A stretch of 64,000 nucleotides of DNA. Origin: Betaproteobacteria bacterium. GTDB taxonomy: Bacteria > Pseudomonadota > Gammaproteobacteria > Burkholderiales > SG8-41. Every line of letters begins with the position of its first letter. Positions within the stretch are counted from its first letter, which is position 1. Below are positions 9,460-18,783 of this stretch, in pieces. The notes beneath the pieces were generated by a model. The model did no database searches, was not told the origin of the DNA, and was given only the letters and a program-made list of their open reading frames with translations. The position numbers were made by a program, and so were the translations under genes. The DNA lies in assembly GCA_025356695.1 (NCBI GenBank), contig JANXSE010000016.1, forward strand, positions 1-64,000. Reading direction: 5' to 3'.

Positions 9460-10008
9460 GTGAGGCGTGAGGCGACATGCGCGGCTTTTGCCCTCGGCTC
9501 GCTGGTCATCGCATTGCTTAGCGGTTGCGCGACACCGGCTGCGACACCCGATCCGCTTGCCCGCCTGCTCGACCTGATCGACCAGCGCCTGGCGATCGGC
9601 GAAGCGGTCGCGCGCAACAAATGGAATTCCGGTGCGCCCATCGAAGATCCCGCACGCGAACGTGAAATCATCGAGACGATCGGCACGCAGGCCGCCAATT
9701 TCGGTCTCGAGCCGGCATTCGCCCAAGAATTTTTCCGCGCGCAGATCGAGGCATCAAAGATCGTGCAAAACGAACGGCTTGCGCAATGGCGCGCATCAAA
9801 ACAACCGCCGTTCAACAACGTAGCGGATCTGCAGCGCGACATCCGTCCGCAACTCGACCGTCTGACGACGGAAATGCTGGCCGCACTCGCACAGGCCCTG
9901 CCGGCGCTGCGTGCAGCGGGCGCAAACGCGCGCCTGGCGGCGCGCGCCGGCGATGTGGCACGCGCCGCCGCACTGGCGCCGCTCAGGCAAACCGCGTTAC
10001 AGAACTAG
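9460..10008 (+). CDS. Exported gamma-class chorismate mutase, predicted lipoprotein
   Basis: 182 residues from a GTG start. The N-terminus ends in a lipobox (ALLSGC, C23), so the protein is probably lipid-anchored in the periplasm. Residues 34-115 have the secreted AroQ-gamma signature: LLDLIDQRLAIGEAVARNKW, AREREIIETI and FFRAQIEASKIVQ, covering the expected Arg, Lys and Glu/Gln active-site positions. The family converts chorismate to prephenate outside the cytoplasm; the reason for this is debated. The gene follows argF by 18 bases across a GTGAGG-rich stretch, and its TAG shares the bases CTAG with the stop of the convergent CitE-like gene. Confidence 0.82.
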   Translation: MRREATCAAFALGSLVIALLSGCATPAATPDPLARLLDLIDQRLAIGEAVARNKWNSGAPIEDPAREREIIETIGTQAANFGLEPAFAQEFFRAQIEASKIVQNERLAQWRASKQPPFNNVADLQRDIRPQLDRLTTEMLAALAQALPALRAAGANARLAARAGDVARAAALAPLRQTALQN

Positions 10009-10892
10009 CCGTTCTGCGACTTGATCTTGGCGACGAGATCGAGAATGTTCTGCGCCGTCTTCGCCATCGCCACATCCACCAGTTTGCCGTCGACCGTGGT
10101 ACTGCCGATACCGCGGCTCAGGGCCTCGTTAAAAGCCGCAATCACGCGGTGGGCGTAATCGACCTCCGCCGAGGTCGGCGAATAGATTTCGTTGGCCACT
10201 TCGATCTGCGTCGGATGAATCACCGTGCGGCCGCGGAAACCGAGGCGTTTCGACAATTGCGTGTCGCGTTTGAAGCCATCCGGATCCCGCACGTTCGAAA
10301 ACACGCCGTCGAGCGGGTACTGGATGTTGTTGGCGCGTGCTGCAACGAAGGTCATCTGCCGCACGAACATCATTTCCGGCCCTTCGCTCGACCACGTCGC
10401 GCCCAGCGACACGTTCATGTCGCCGTCCTCGCCACCGGCATACACCACCGATTCGATACGCGTCGCACCGCCGATGATTTCGCGCGCCGACAACACGCCC
10501 GCAGCGCTCTCGATCATGACGATGATGGGTGTGCCGCCGATCTCCAGCCCCTTGCGCGTCTCGATACTCGCGATCATGCGATCAACCGCGGCAACATCGC
10601 CGACGCTGTCCTGCTTGGGCACGACAAAACCGGCGAGGCCCGGCGTGCCGACAAACGCCTCGAAATCCTCATGCAAAAAACCACTGGGCACTGCATTGAC
10701 GCGCACCCAGCTTTTATTGCCCGAAGTCTTCGCAATGGCTTCTTTCGTCATCGCGCGCGCGTTGGCCTTCTCGGGCGGCGGCACCGTGTCTTCGAGGTCG
10801 AAAATAAAACCGTCGGCAGGCAGCGAGGCGAGTTTGTCGAGCATCCGCTTCTGATTGGCTGGCACGAACAAAAGGCTACGCCACAAACGCAT
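10005..10892 (-). CDS. CitE-like CoA ester lyase (HpcH/HpaI aldolase family)
   Basis: 295 residues, a TIM barrel of the citrate lyase beta/malyl-CoA lyase group. It opens MRLWRSLLFVPANQKRML and contains GFIFDLEDTVPPPEK (Mg-binding Asp/Glu), VVPKQDS, IESAAGVLSAREI and FRGRTVIHPTQIEVAN, all family motifs. Members cleave or form 3-hydroxyacyl-CoA esters such as citramalyl-CoA, malyl-CoA or methylmalyl-CoA. It follows a class III CoA transferase and a Bug protein on the same strand, so the likely job is cleavage of a CoA-activated organic acid. The exact substrate is not determinable here. Confidence 0.85.
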   Translation of the reverse strand: MRLWRSLLFVPANQKRMLDKLASLPADGFIFDLEDTVPPPEKANARAMTKEAIAKTSGNKSWVRVNAVPSGFLHEDFEAFVGTPGLAGFVVPKQDSVGDVAAVDRMIASIETRKGLEIGGTPIIVMIESAAGVLSAREIIGGATRIESVVYAGGEDGDMNVSLGATWSSEGPEMMFVRQMTFVAARANNIQYPLDGVFSNVRDPDGFKRDTQLSKRLGFRGRTVIHPTQIEVANEIYSPTSAEVDYAHRVIAAFNEALSRGIGSTTVDGKLVDVAMAKTAQNILDLVAKIKSQNG

Positions 10893-10948
10893 GGTAAATT
10901 CTCCGGTTAAGTAGATTGATGGGTCTGGTCTTCGGTGGGAATCAACAA

Positions 10949-10962
10949 GGGGGCACGCCCCC
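10949..10962. repeat. Short GC palindrome (GGGGGC-AC-GCCCCC)
   Basis: A perfect 6-base-pair stem with a two-base loop between the CitE-like and CoA transferase genes. Two similar palindromes occur at 14195-14211 and 16522-16541, so this may be a genome-wide repeat or a weak terminator. There is no long T run. Confidence 0.5.
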
Positions 10963-10969
10963 TCGTCGA

Positions 10970-12172
10970 CTATGCTTTGGCCAGCATGACGGCGCCCGCG
11001 GCGGCCATCGCGGCGATACGCGCGTCGTCGTAACCAAGTTCACGCAGAATCTCCGCCGAATGCTCGGCCAGCAGCGGTGCCGGCCGGCGGATCGACGGAC
11101 TGCCCTCGTCGAACAACACGGGGTTGCGCACGTTTCTGGTCTTGCCCATTTTCGGATGATCCACTTCTTCGATCACCTTGCGCGCCTGGATATGCGGATT
11201 GTCGAACACTTCCTGCATGTTGTTAACGCGCGAACACGGCACGCCGGCTTCCATCAGCAGCGCCTCGAGGGCGGCCGCAGCTTTTTTGCGCACCGCCGGC
11301 GTAACGATTTCAAGCAACGGGGCCTCGTTCTGCTTGCGCAGCACATAGGTGGCGAATCGCGGATCGGCAATCGCCGCCTCAAGATCGACGGATGTCATGA
11401 AGCGACGGAACAGGTCGTCGTTTGGTGTGCCGATCGCCAGATAGTGACCGTCGCTGGTCTCGAATAATTGATAAGGCGTGTTCAAACGGTGCTGATGGCC
11501 GCAGCGCACCGGCACTTCGCCAGTGGCCAGATAAAACGCGGTTTCCCACGCCGCTGCCGAAATCGACGCCTCGACCAGCGACACGTCGGCAGTCCGCCCG
11601 CCCTTGCCGCGCAACTTGCCGATCAATCCGCACAACGTTGCATAAGTCGAAAACATCGCACCGAAAATATCGGCGGCCTGGATGCCGGTGCGCATCGGCA
11701 TGTCGGTCGGCAGGCCCGTCACCGACAGCGCCCCCGAGAAGGCCTCGACAATAAGGTTAACGCCGGCGCGGCGCCGGTAGGGCCCAGTCTGGCCGAAACC
11801 CGAGGCCGAGGTATAGACGATATCCGGATTGACTGCGCGCACCTGTTCCGGGCCAAGGCCGATGCCTTCGAGCGCGCCCGGCCGGTTGTTTTCGAGAAAC
11901 ACGTCGCTCTTCTTCACCAGTTCGAGCACGACGTCGCGCGCCGACTGCTGCTTGAGGTCGAGCACGAGACTGCGCTTGTTGCGATTAAGCGCGGCGAAAC
12001 TCGCGCTCTCGCCGTTGACCAGCGGCGGCATCGCGCGCGTCTGGTCGCCGCGTGCCGGGCGTTCGATCTTGATCACATCAGCGCCCATGTCGCCGAGCAA
12101 CATGCCGCAAAACGGGCCGGCAATGAAATTGCCGAGTTCGAGAACCCTGATTCCTTCGAGTGGCTGTGACAT
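10970..12172 (-). CDS. CaiB/BaiF family (class III) CoA transferase
   Basis: 400 residues from the ATG at 12172 (MSQPLEGIRVLELG). Family motifs are visible: FIAGPFCGMLLGDMGADVIKIERP near the start, SFAALNRNKRSLVLDLK, the VFLENNRPGALEGIGL region containing the position next to the catalytic Asp, and GIGLGPEQVRAVNPDIVYTSASGFGQTGPY. These enzymes move CoA between organic acids such as oxalate, carnitine, itaconate or succinate. It lies between a Bug-type solute-binding gene and a CitE-like lyase, forming a plausible uptake-activate-cleave set. Substrate unknown. Confidence 0.9.
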   Translation of the reverse strand: MSQPLEGIRVLELGNFIAGPFCGMLLGDMGADVIKIERPARGDQTRAMPPLVNGESASFAALNRNKRSLVLDLKQQSARDVVLELVKKSDVFLENNRPGALEGIGLGPEQVRAVNPDIVYTSASGFGQTGPYRRRAGVNLIVEAFSGALSVTGLPTDMPMRTGIQAADIFGAMFSTYATLCGLIGKLRGKGGRTADVSLVEASISAAAWETAFYLATGEVPVRCGHQHRLNTPYQLFETSDGHYLAIGTPNDDLFRRFMTSVDLEAAIADPRFATYVLRKQNEAPLLEIVTPAVRKKAAAALEALLMEAGVPCSRVNNMQEVFDNPHIQARKVIEEVDHPKMGKTRNVRNPVLFDEGSPSIRRPAPLLAEHSAEILRELGYDDARIAAMAAAGAVMLAKA

Positions 12173-12217
12173 CAACTTCTCAATTCAATGATTAAATTTT
12201 TCCGCGCGGGCGGAGGT

Positions 12218-13192
12218 TTATTCCGGCTGCAAACCGATCTTGGCGGCAAGACGACGGTTGGTCTGAATTTCTTCGCTGATGATCCTGGCGAACTCCGCCG
12301 GCGTCGACCCGGCCGGCACGAAGCCCTGCTCCGCCATCCCGGCGCGGATCTCCGGGTCCTGCAGCGCGTTGACGACTTCATTACGCATGCGCGTGACGTA
12401 GGTGGCCGGCGTGCGCGCAGGGAACCATATTCCGTACCACGGCACGTAGAAGTAGCCCTTGACGCCGGCTTCGTCGACAGTCGGCACATCGGGCAGGCCG
12501 CTCCAACGCGCCGGCGCGGTAATGCCAAGCGCCTTTAGACGGCCTGCCTTGATCAGCGGCAACAGCGCGGTAGCAGGGCCGAAGCAGACATCGACACGCC
12601 CGCCGGCGAGGTCGACGATCGCCTGACCGACGCCCTTGTACGGGATATGCATGAGCTGGGTGCCCGCCTTGTCGTTGAACAACTCGGCGGCAAAATGCAT
12701 GACGTTGCCAACGCCACCCGAGCCGTAAGTGATCTTGCCAGGCTGCGACTTCGCAAGAGCGATGAATTCGGGCACCGTCTTTGCCGCTATGCCGTTGTGT
12801 GCCACCAGCAGAAAGCCGGCGCTGTTGACGATCAGCGTGATCGGCGTGAAGTCCTTGATCGAATCATAAGGCAGACTTTTCTTGATGACCGGCAGGCTGG
12901 CATGACTCGACGAAGTGTGCAGCATCGTGTAGCCGTCGGGTGCCGCCTTGGCCACCAGATCGGCGCCAAGCGCACCGCCGTCACCCGGGCGGTTGTCGAT
13001 CACCAGCGTGGTGATGTGCTGCATCTTGCGGCCGAGCGTACGGCCGATGTAGTCCATGGGCCCGCCGGCTGCGTAGGGCACGACGACGCGGATCGGCTTG
13101 ATCGGATAATCGCCCTGCACTTCCGCCGCCTGCGCCATCGTCGTCGGCGCAATCAGCAATGCCGCCAGCCCGCTCAATTTGATTAAACGCAT
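12218..13192 (-). CDS. Bug-type tripartite tricarboxylate transporter substrate-binding protein
   Basis: 324 residues with a signal peptide (MRLIKLSGLAALLIAPTTMAQAA). The mature part starts YPIKPIRVVVPYAAGGPMDYIGR and continues with IDNRPGDGGALGADLVAKAAPDGYT, the ligand-loop motifs of the TctC/Bug family. The start at 13192 is chosen because AGGAGA sits a few bases upstream; longer in-frame starts at 13207 and 13225 lack this. Bug proteins bind carboxylates or amides in the periplasm and deliver them to TctAB-type permeases; no permease gene is present nearby. It is probably the first gene of an operon with the CoA transferase and CitE-like lyase. Confidence 0.93.
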   Translation of the reverse strand: MRLIKLSGLAALLIAPTTMAQAAEVQGDYPIKPIRVVVPYAAGGPMDYIGRTLGRKMQHITTLVIDNRPGDGGALGADLVAKAAPDGYTMLHTSSSHASLPVIKKSLPYDSIKDFTPITLIVNSAGFLLVAHNGIAAKTVPEFIALAKSQPGKITYGSGGVGNVMHFAAELFNDKAGTQLMHIPYKGVGQAIVDLAGGRVDVCFGPATALLPLIKAGRLKALGITAPARWSGLPDVPTVDEAGVKGYFYVPWYGIWFPARTPATYVTRMRNEVVNALQDPEIRAGMAEQGFVPAGSTPAEFARIISEEIQTNRRLAAKIGLQPE

Positions 13193-13450
13193 GATTCTCC
13201 TCGCCATGTCCGTCCGTGCGATCACGTTGCGCCGTTTGAGTACAACGACGCAACCGCCGGATGTTTGTTGGTGAATGCGGCAGACCCCGGGTCAGGGTGC
13301 CGCGGAACAGGCGTAGTTTGACCGATCTGACACCGTTTTTCCATCGTCGGCCAACGGCACAAACGCCGTCGGCGCTGAAAACACGCTAGGATTCGCTTCT
13401 GCGCCCGACCGCTCTGCGGCGCACTTTGAAAACGCAGGATCAAACCCGCA

Positions 13451-14194
13451 ATGGATGCACAAGTCACCGTCATATGCGCCGTCTGGTGCCGGCAGAAGGA
13501 CAAGGAAGCCCTGCTGCGCGGACATATGGCCAATCTGCAGCAGCAGAGCGTGCGCTGCGAGGTGATCTACGTCTTTGACGAAGGCGATGCCTGCCCCGGC
13601 TGGCTTGCCGGCACGAAAATCAGCGTGGCCTCGCCGCTGACCATTTATCAGGCATGGAACGTCGCCTTGTCGCTGGTGCAGACGCCCTTCGTAATGAATC
13701 TCAATCTGGACGACCGGCTCGCGCCCAACGGTGTCGAGATGCTGCAAAACGCGCTTGAAGACGATGACGAGGCGGTGCTCGCCGCCGGCGACTGGCGCAT
13801 CTGTTTCAGCGCCGAGGACACCGACGCGGTGCGCTTCGTCTACGGCATTGAAGAGGAGCCCTGCCCGCCGGACTGGCCGCCGGTGGCCGGCGTGCGTGCG
13901 CGCTTCGGCAGCGGCGACGGTCTGCGCGGGGCCTACGGGCCGGCCACGCTGTGGCGGATGTCGGCACATGTCGGCATGCCCCGTTACCCCTACCGCTTCG
14001 CTGATGGCTCGTTGATCCGCGTGATTGGCGACGCCGTCTGGTGGAAGCTGCTGGAAAGCTCCCGCCGCAAACTGCTGCGCCTGCCGCTGATCATCGGCCA
14101 CTACCGCAGCGATCCCTCGTCGCAGGCCGAATTCCGCACGCCGGCCGACGGCGAATTCGAGAAATTCGCCACTCTGGGCATCTCGGTCAAATAA
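13451..14194 (+). CDS. Family 2-like glycosyltransferase domain protein
   Basis: 247 residues. It opens with a GT-A-like first strand (VTVICAVWCRQKDKEALLRGHMANL) and has a DxD-type motif in NLDDRLAPNG near residue 87, as in family 2 glycosyltransferases acting on nucleotide sugars. The middle (GDGLRGAYGPATLWRMSAHVGMPRYPYRFADGSLI) resembles the acceptor region of these enzymes. It stands alone, divergent from the Bug operon and upstream of argG, with no polysaccharide genes nearby, so the acceptor is unknown. The assignment rests on fold-level motifs. Confidence 0.65.
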   Translation: MDAQVTVICAVWCRQKDKEALLRGHMANLQQQSVRCEVIYVFDEGDACPGWLAGTKISVASPLTIYQAWNVALSLVQTPFVMNLNLDDRLAPNGVEMLQNALEDDDEAVLAAGDWRICFSAEDTDAVRFVYGIEEEPCPPDWPPVAGVRARFGSGDGLRGAYGPATLWRMSAHVGMPRYPYRFADGSLIRVIGDAVWWKLLESSRRKLLRLPLIIGHYRSDPSSQAEFRTPADGEFEKFATLGISVK

Positions 14195-14211
14195 TCCCCC
14201 GCAGCGGGGGA
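14195..14211. repeat. GC palindrome after glycosyltransferase gene
   Basis: TCCCCC-GCAGC-GGGGGA forms a 6-base-pair hairpin immediately after the stop of the preceding gene. It is similar in make-up to the hairpins at 10949 and 16522. It could act as a transcription terminator but has no T run. Confidence 0.45.
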
Positions 14212-14320
14212 CGCCACGGCGATTCCGCCGGCGAATATGCTGGCTCTGGGCGCGGCAGACGCTTAAAATCCCGCCTTTCTCTTTTTCCACGCTTCTCACA
14301 TATTTCCTCCGGAAACCCGC

Positions 14321-15541
<1,221 letters not shown>

Positions 15542-15569
15542 TCCACGCAACAGCGAACGGGAACCAGTC

Positions 15570-15878
15570 ATGCCGAAATTCAACAATGTCAGTGTCGTCA
15601 AAAAATCCAACGTTTATTTCGACGGCAAATGCGTCAGTCACACCGTGCATTTCCCGAGTGGTGAACGCAAATCGGTGGGTGTCATCTTCCCGAGCAAACT
15701 CACCTTCAAGACCGGCGAGCCGGAACTGATGGAGATCATCGCCGGCAGTTGCCGCGTCACCCTGGCGGGTGCCGAACCGCGCGTCTATCGCGCCGGCGAG
15801 AGCTTCAAGGTCGGCGCCAACAGTTCGTTTGACATCGAGGCACTCGAAACCCTCGATTACGTCTGTCATTTCGGTTAG
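15570..15878 (+). CDS. ppnP: Pyrimidine/purine nucleoside phosphorylase PpnP (DUF1255)
   Basis: 102 residues, the typical size of this small cupin. Recognisable parts are the opening [24 protein letters not shown], the stretch [20 protein letters not shown], and the C-terminal [18 protein letters not shown]. PpnP cleaves nucleosides with phosphate to free base and ribose 1-phosphate. It lies between argG and the proteasome-like gene with short gaps (28 and 12 bases). Confidence 0.92.
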   Translation: MPKFNNVSVVKKSNVYFDGKCVSHTVHFPSGERKSVGVIFPSKLTFKTGEPELMEIIAGSCRVTLAGAEPRVYRAGESFKVGANSSFDIEALETLDYVCHFG

Positions 15879-15890
15879 GTCGGAACACGC

Positions 15891-16478
15891 ATGACCACCA
15901 TCGTCGTCGTCCGCAAAAACGGCATTGCCGCCATCGCCGGCGACACGCTGACCAAATGGGGCACCGGCAAGGAATCGGCGAAGTACATCGCCAACAACGA
16001 CAAGATCGTGCGCGCAGGTGACACCTGGATCGGCGCGGCTGGCGGCGCGACCTTCAAGATCATCATGCGCGACTACTTCGCGCGGCCGAAGGTCAAACCG
16101 CGCTTCGACACGACGCTGAATATTTTCAAGACCTGGCAGACCCTGCACACCGTGTTAAAGGAAGAATACTTTCTGGTCACCGGCGGCGACAAGGACGACA
16201 CCATCGAATCGAGCCGATTCGACGTGCTGATGGCCAATCCTTCAGGTATTTTCGGCGTCGGCGCCCATCGCACGGTGCAGGAGTACATCAAGTTCTACGC
16301 CATCGGCAGCGGCACCGATCTCGCGCTCGGCGCGATGTACGCCAGCTATGACAATCCAAAACTGTCGGCCGCGCAGATCGCATTGCGCGCGGTTGAAGCC
16401 GCCGCCGAGTTTGATGACTCGACGGCACTGCCGGCCATCGTGCAAACAGTGAAATTAAAAAAGGGAAGCTCCAAATAG
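15891..16478 (+). CDS. HslV-like proteasome beta subunit, BPH type
   Basis: 195 residues. After removal of Met, Thr1 begins TTIVVVRKNGIAAIAGDTLTK, matching the N-terminal threonine hydrolase fold; D17 (AGD) matches the conserved Asp, a Lys in the ESAKY segment (K30 mature) is the probable K33 equivalent, and YAIGSGTDLALGAMYAS carries the conserved Ser-Gly. It is longer than HslV and has extra segments (about 60-120). No hslU/ATPase neighbour is present; canonical hslV is normally next to hslU. This fits the betaproteobacterial proteasome homologue BPH, which forms self-compartmentalised rings. It is not Anbu, which starts differently and is larger. Confidence 0.8.
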   Translation: MTTIVVVRKNGIAAIAGDTLTKWGTGKESAKYIANNDKIVRAGDTWIGAAGGATFKIIMRDYFARPKVKPRFDTTLNIFKTWQTLHTVLKEEYFLVTGGDKDDTIESSRFDVLMANPSGIFGVGAHRTVQEYIKFYAIGSGTDLALGAMYASYDNPKLSAAQIALRAVEAAAEFDDSTALPAIVQTVKLKKGSSK

Positions 16479-16521
16479 GTAATTCACCTAATTGGGGTTT
16501 CCTCTGACATCCGGGGATACC

Positions 16522-16541
16522 TAAGGGGGCGAGCCCCCTTA
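16522..16541. repeat. Palindrome TAAGGGGG-CGAG-CCCCCTTA
   Basis: A perfect 8-base-pair hairpin with a four-base loop in the gap between the BPH-type gene and yajQ. It is close in sequence to the palindrome at 10949-10962, which suggests a dispersed repeat rather than a gene-specific site. Confidence 0.5.
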
Positions 16542-16582
16542 TTCAGACTCTCCAAAACGGTAACCAACGGGAGACTCACGCC

Positions 16583-17080
16583 ATGCCATCGTTCGATATC
16601 GTTTCCGAAGTCAACAAGGTCGAGATCAAGAACGCGGTCGAGCAGTGCAACAAGGAAGTCACCAACCGCTTCGACTTCAAGGGCTCTGACGCACGCGTCG
16701 AAATCCAGGAACAGGGTGAGGACACCGTCCTCATGGTTTTCGCCGACGACAATTTCAAGCTCGCCCAGGTCAAGGACGTGCTCACCGGCAAACTCGCCAA
16801 GCGCGCCGTTGATGTCCGTTCGCTCGACCCGGGCACCGTCGAAAAATCCGCCGGCGATACCGTCAAGCAGCCGCTCAAGGTGCGCAACGGCATCGAGCAG
16901 GAACTGGCCAAAAAAATCGTCAGGATAATCAAAGACAATAAACTGAAAGCGCAGGGCAGCATCCAGGGCGACACTGTGCGCGTATCCGGCGCGAAGAAGG
17001 ACATTCTGCAGGAAGTCATCACACTGATGAAGCGCCAGGTGACAGAAGTGCCGCTGCAGTTTAAAAATTTTCGCGACTAA
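16583..17080 (+). CDS. yajQ: YajQ family nucleotide-binding protein
   Basis: 165 residues, opening [21 protein letters not shown] and containing [53 protein letters not shown] and [12 protein letters not shown], which cover the two YajQ RNP-like domains. Some members bind cyclic di-GMP and act with LysR regulators; others bind tRNA or nucleotides. The context gives no further hint. The gene is preceded by the hairpin at 16522 and followed by a structured intergenic segment. Confidence 0.94.
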   Translation: MPSFDIVSEVNKVEIKNAVEQCNKEVTNRFDFKGSDARVEIQEQGEDTVLMVFADDNFKLAQVKDVLTGKLAKRAVDVRSLDPGTVEKSAGDTVKQPLKVRNGIEQELAKKIVRIIKDNKLKAQGSIQGDTVRVSGAKKDILQEVITLMKRQVTEVPLQFKNFRD

Positions 17081-17084
17081 TGGT

Positions 17085-17345
17085 CCGCAGCAGCGGCGAT
17101 CTGCTTCCCCCTGAGAGCCGCCGAGCAGCGCAGGGAAGTCCGCAGGACCGGCGAACCGGGGGAGCAACTGTGACTCGTTAGCCGAAGGCCCGTTTGCGGG
17201 AACAGCGGCAAAGCGCACCGACTAAAGACGGTGGACACAGCTGCAGCGCCCCTCCCGCACCGGCGCTTCGCGATACCGTGTCGGGGCGCTTTTCTTTTGG
17301 TTACTTTTCTTGGCGAAGCAAGAAAAGCAACCAGCCGCCGGGCTG
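17085..17345. repeat. Non-coding structured segment with an inverted repeat
   Basis: About 300 bases separate yajQ from the convergent amidotransferase gene. The segment ends with a clear inverted repeat (17297-17311 and 17320-17334, arms TTGGTTACTTTTCTT and AAGAAAAGCAACCAG, two mismatches, eight-base loop) next to a TCGGGGCGC sequence. I recall similar GGTTACTTTTCTT...AAGAAAAG elements as dispersed repeats in beta- and gammaproteobacterial genomes. Upstream are several GC-rich short inverted segments. A minus-strand open frame of 99 codons crosses it but looks non-coding. A transcribed RNA cannot be excluded. Confidence 0.55.
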
Positions 17346-17382
17346 CCCCCGGCGAAGTTGAAACACGGAATTTCAATTTCCG

Positions 17383-18093
17383 TCAGCGCTTTAACCCCTC
17401 AATCCACCTCGCATAAACACCGTCGGCAACGGTGTGCAACCCCTTCAGCCGCGCTTCCAGATCGGCCTTAATCTCCACCGCCTGCTGCACGCCCGGGCTG
17501 TCGCTTGATCGCGCGATCTCGCGCGCGCCGCCTTTGCACCAGCTCGCGATCATCTCCGGCGTCATTTCGATGTGGCATTGCATGCCAAGACTGTTCCCCA
17601 GCGCGAATGCCTGATTAACGCAAAACGCGCTCGATAACAGGCGTTGCGCCCCCGGCGGAATGGTGAAGGTCTCGCCATGCCAGTGAAAAGAGCGAAACAC
17701 GGGGGCGGCGTGGCCGAACCAGCGCTGCGCCTCGACGCCATCGGCGACCATCACGTCGGCCCAACCGATTTCCTTGACCGGATTACGCGATACGGTGCCG
17801 CCCAGCGCCTTTGCCATCAGCTGTCCGCCGAGACAATGGCCAAGCACGGGTATGTCAGCAGCCACCGCATCGCGTATCAACGCCAGCTCCGGCGCAATCC
17901 ACGGCAGATCGTCGTTCACACTCATCGGCCCGCCCATGAAGGCAAAGCCGCCGAACGCGCGCACCGAGGGCGGCACCACATCGCCGGCATCAATTCTTAC
18001 CAGCTGCCACGGTATGCCGTGACGATCGAGGAACGTGGCAAAATAGCCGGGACCTTCAATCGGGAAATGCCGGAAAATCGCGACGGGGTTCAT
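17383..18093 (-). CDS. Class I glutamine amidotransferase-like protein
   Basis: 236 residues with the class I GATase fold. The nucleophile is the Cys in VLGHCLGGQLMAKALGG (about residue 87), and the His-x-Glu pair is in MQCHIEMTPE (about 174-176). The sequence resembles stand-alone GMP-synthase-like amidotransferases (the YfeJ-type or gamma-glutamyl hydrolase-like group), which often act on small glutamyl compounds. No synthetase partner lies next to it. It is transcribed head-to-head with the retropepsin-like gene, with only 12 bases between the two starts, so each promoter must lie inside the other gene. Confidence 0.82.
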   Translation of the reverse strand: MNPVAIFRHFPIEGPGYFATFLDRHGIPWQLVRIDAGDVVPPSVRAFGGFAFMGGPMSVNDDLPWIAPELALIRDAVAADIPVLGHCLGGQLMAKALGGTVSRNPVKEIGWADVMVADGVEAQRWFGHAAPVFRSFHWHGETFTIPPGAQRLLSSAFCVNQAFALGNSLGMQCHIEMTPEMIASWCKGGAREIARSSDSPGVQQAVEIKADLEARLKGLHTVADGVYARWIEGLKR

Positions 18094-18105
18094 GCGGAAT
18101 CAACC

Positions 18106-18783
18106 ATGATCATAAGAAAGCGCCTGGGCAACCTGTTTCATCATACGTCAGCGTTATTTCTTTTGCTAACGTGCGGCGCGATCGCCAACGCCGCCGACCT
18201 CAACATCAACGGCATTGTCGGCAACAAGGCGCTGGTCGTCATCGATGGCGGCAAGCCGCGCTGGATCGCCGCCGGCGAAACGACCGCCGAGGGCATCAAA
18301 CTCGTCGGCGTCAGCGGACAATCTGCGGTGGTTGAGTTCGGCGGCAAGCGCCAGACGCTGACCCTTGGCCAGAACGAGCGCCTGAACGGCGGCGCGTCGA
18401 CAGGTGCCGGCATGCAAAGCGTCACGCTGAGCGCAGGCCGCGGCGGTCACTTCGTCGCCGAAGGCTCGATCAACGGTGTCTCCGTGCAGTTTCTGGTCGA
18501 CACCGGCGCCTCGTTCATCTCTTTCAGCAGCAGCGAAGCCAAACGGCTGGGCGTCAACTACCTGAACGGGCAAAAATCGTTTTCGTCGACCGCCAACGGC
18601 GTCGTGCCGACCTACCGCGTCAAACTCGACGAAGTCAAAGTCGGCGGCATCACTCTGAATAACGTTGACGGCATGGTACACGCCGGCGACAGCCTGCCGG
18701 TCGTGCTGCTCGGCAACAGCTTCCTCAACCGGATGGAAATGAAGCGCGACGGCGAGAAGATGGTGCTGACCAAAAGGTTTTAG
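18106..18783 (+). CDS. Exported retropepsin-like aspartic protease
   Basis: 225 residues. The N-terminus MIIRKRLGNLFHHTSALFLLL...AIANA is a signal peptide. Residues about 95-215 form a retropepsin-like (clan AA) domain with the active-site motif FLVDTGASFISFS and the later VVLLGNSFLNRMEM near the C-terminus. A preceding segment (about 25-85) resembles a small beta domain. Proteins of this TIGR02281-like group are usually periplasmic and of unknown target. The start is the ATG at 18106; the frame stays open upstream but that part overlaps the divergent amidotransferase gene. The stop lies in an AGGATTGAGAATT repeat shared with another locus. Confidence 0.8.
   Translation: MIIRKRLGNLFHHTSALFLLLTCGAIANAADLNINGIVGNKALVVIDGGKPRWIAAGETTAEGIKLVGVSGQSAVVEFGGKRQTLTLGQNERLNGGASTGAGMQSVTLSAGRGGHFVAEGSINGVSVQFLVDTGASFISFSSSEAKRLGVNYLNGQKSFSSTANGVVPTYRVKLDEVKVGGITLNNVDGMVHAGDSLPVVLLGNSFLNRMEMKRDGEKMVLTKRF

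Noticed and set aside
13292..14299. Minus-strand 335-codon open frame opposite the glycosyltransferase-like gene
   Set aside because: The plus-strand frame has a proper start, a DxD-type motif and an even hydrophobic pattern; the minus frame is a His/Arg/Gly-rich shadow.
15891..16478. Assignment as HslV or Anbu
   Set aside because: HslV is shorter and normally next to hslU; Anbu has a different N-terminus and size. The BPH group fits better.
17077..17376. 99-codon minus-strand open frame in the yajQ-amidotransferase gap
   Set aside because: It crosses the inverted repeat and GC-rich structured segment, its product is low in hydrophobic core residues and Arg/Ser-rich, and no ribosome site is seen. 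I treat it as part of a repeat or RNA.
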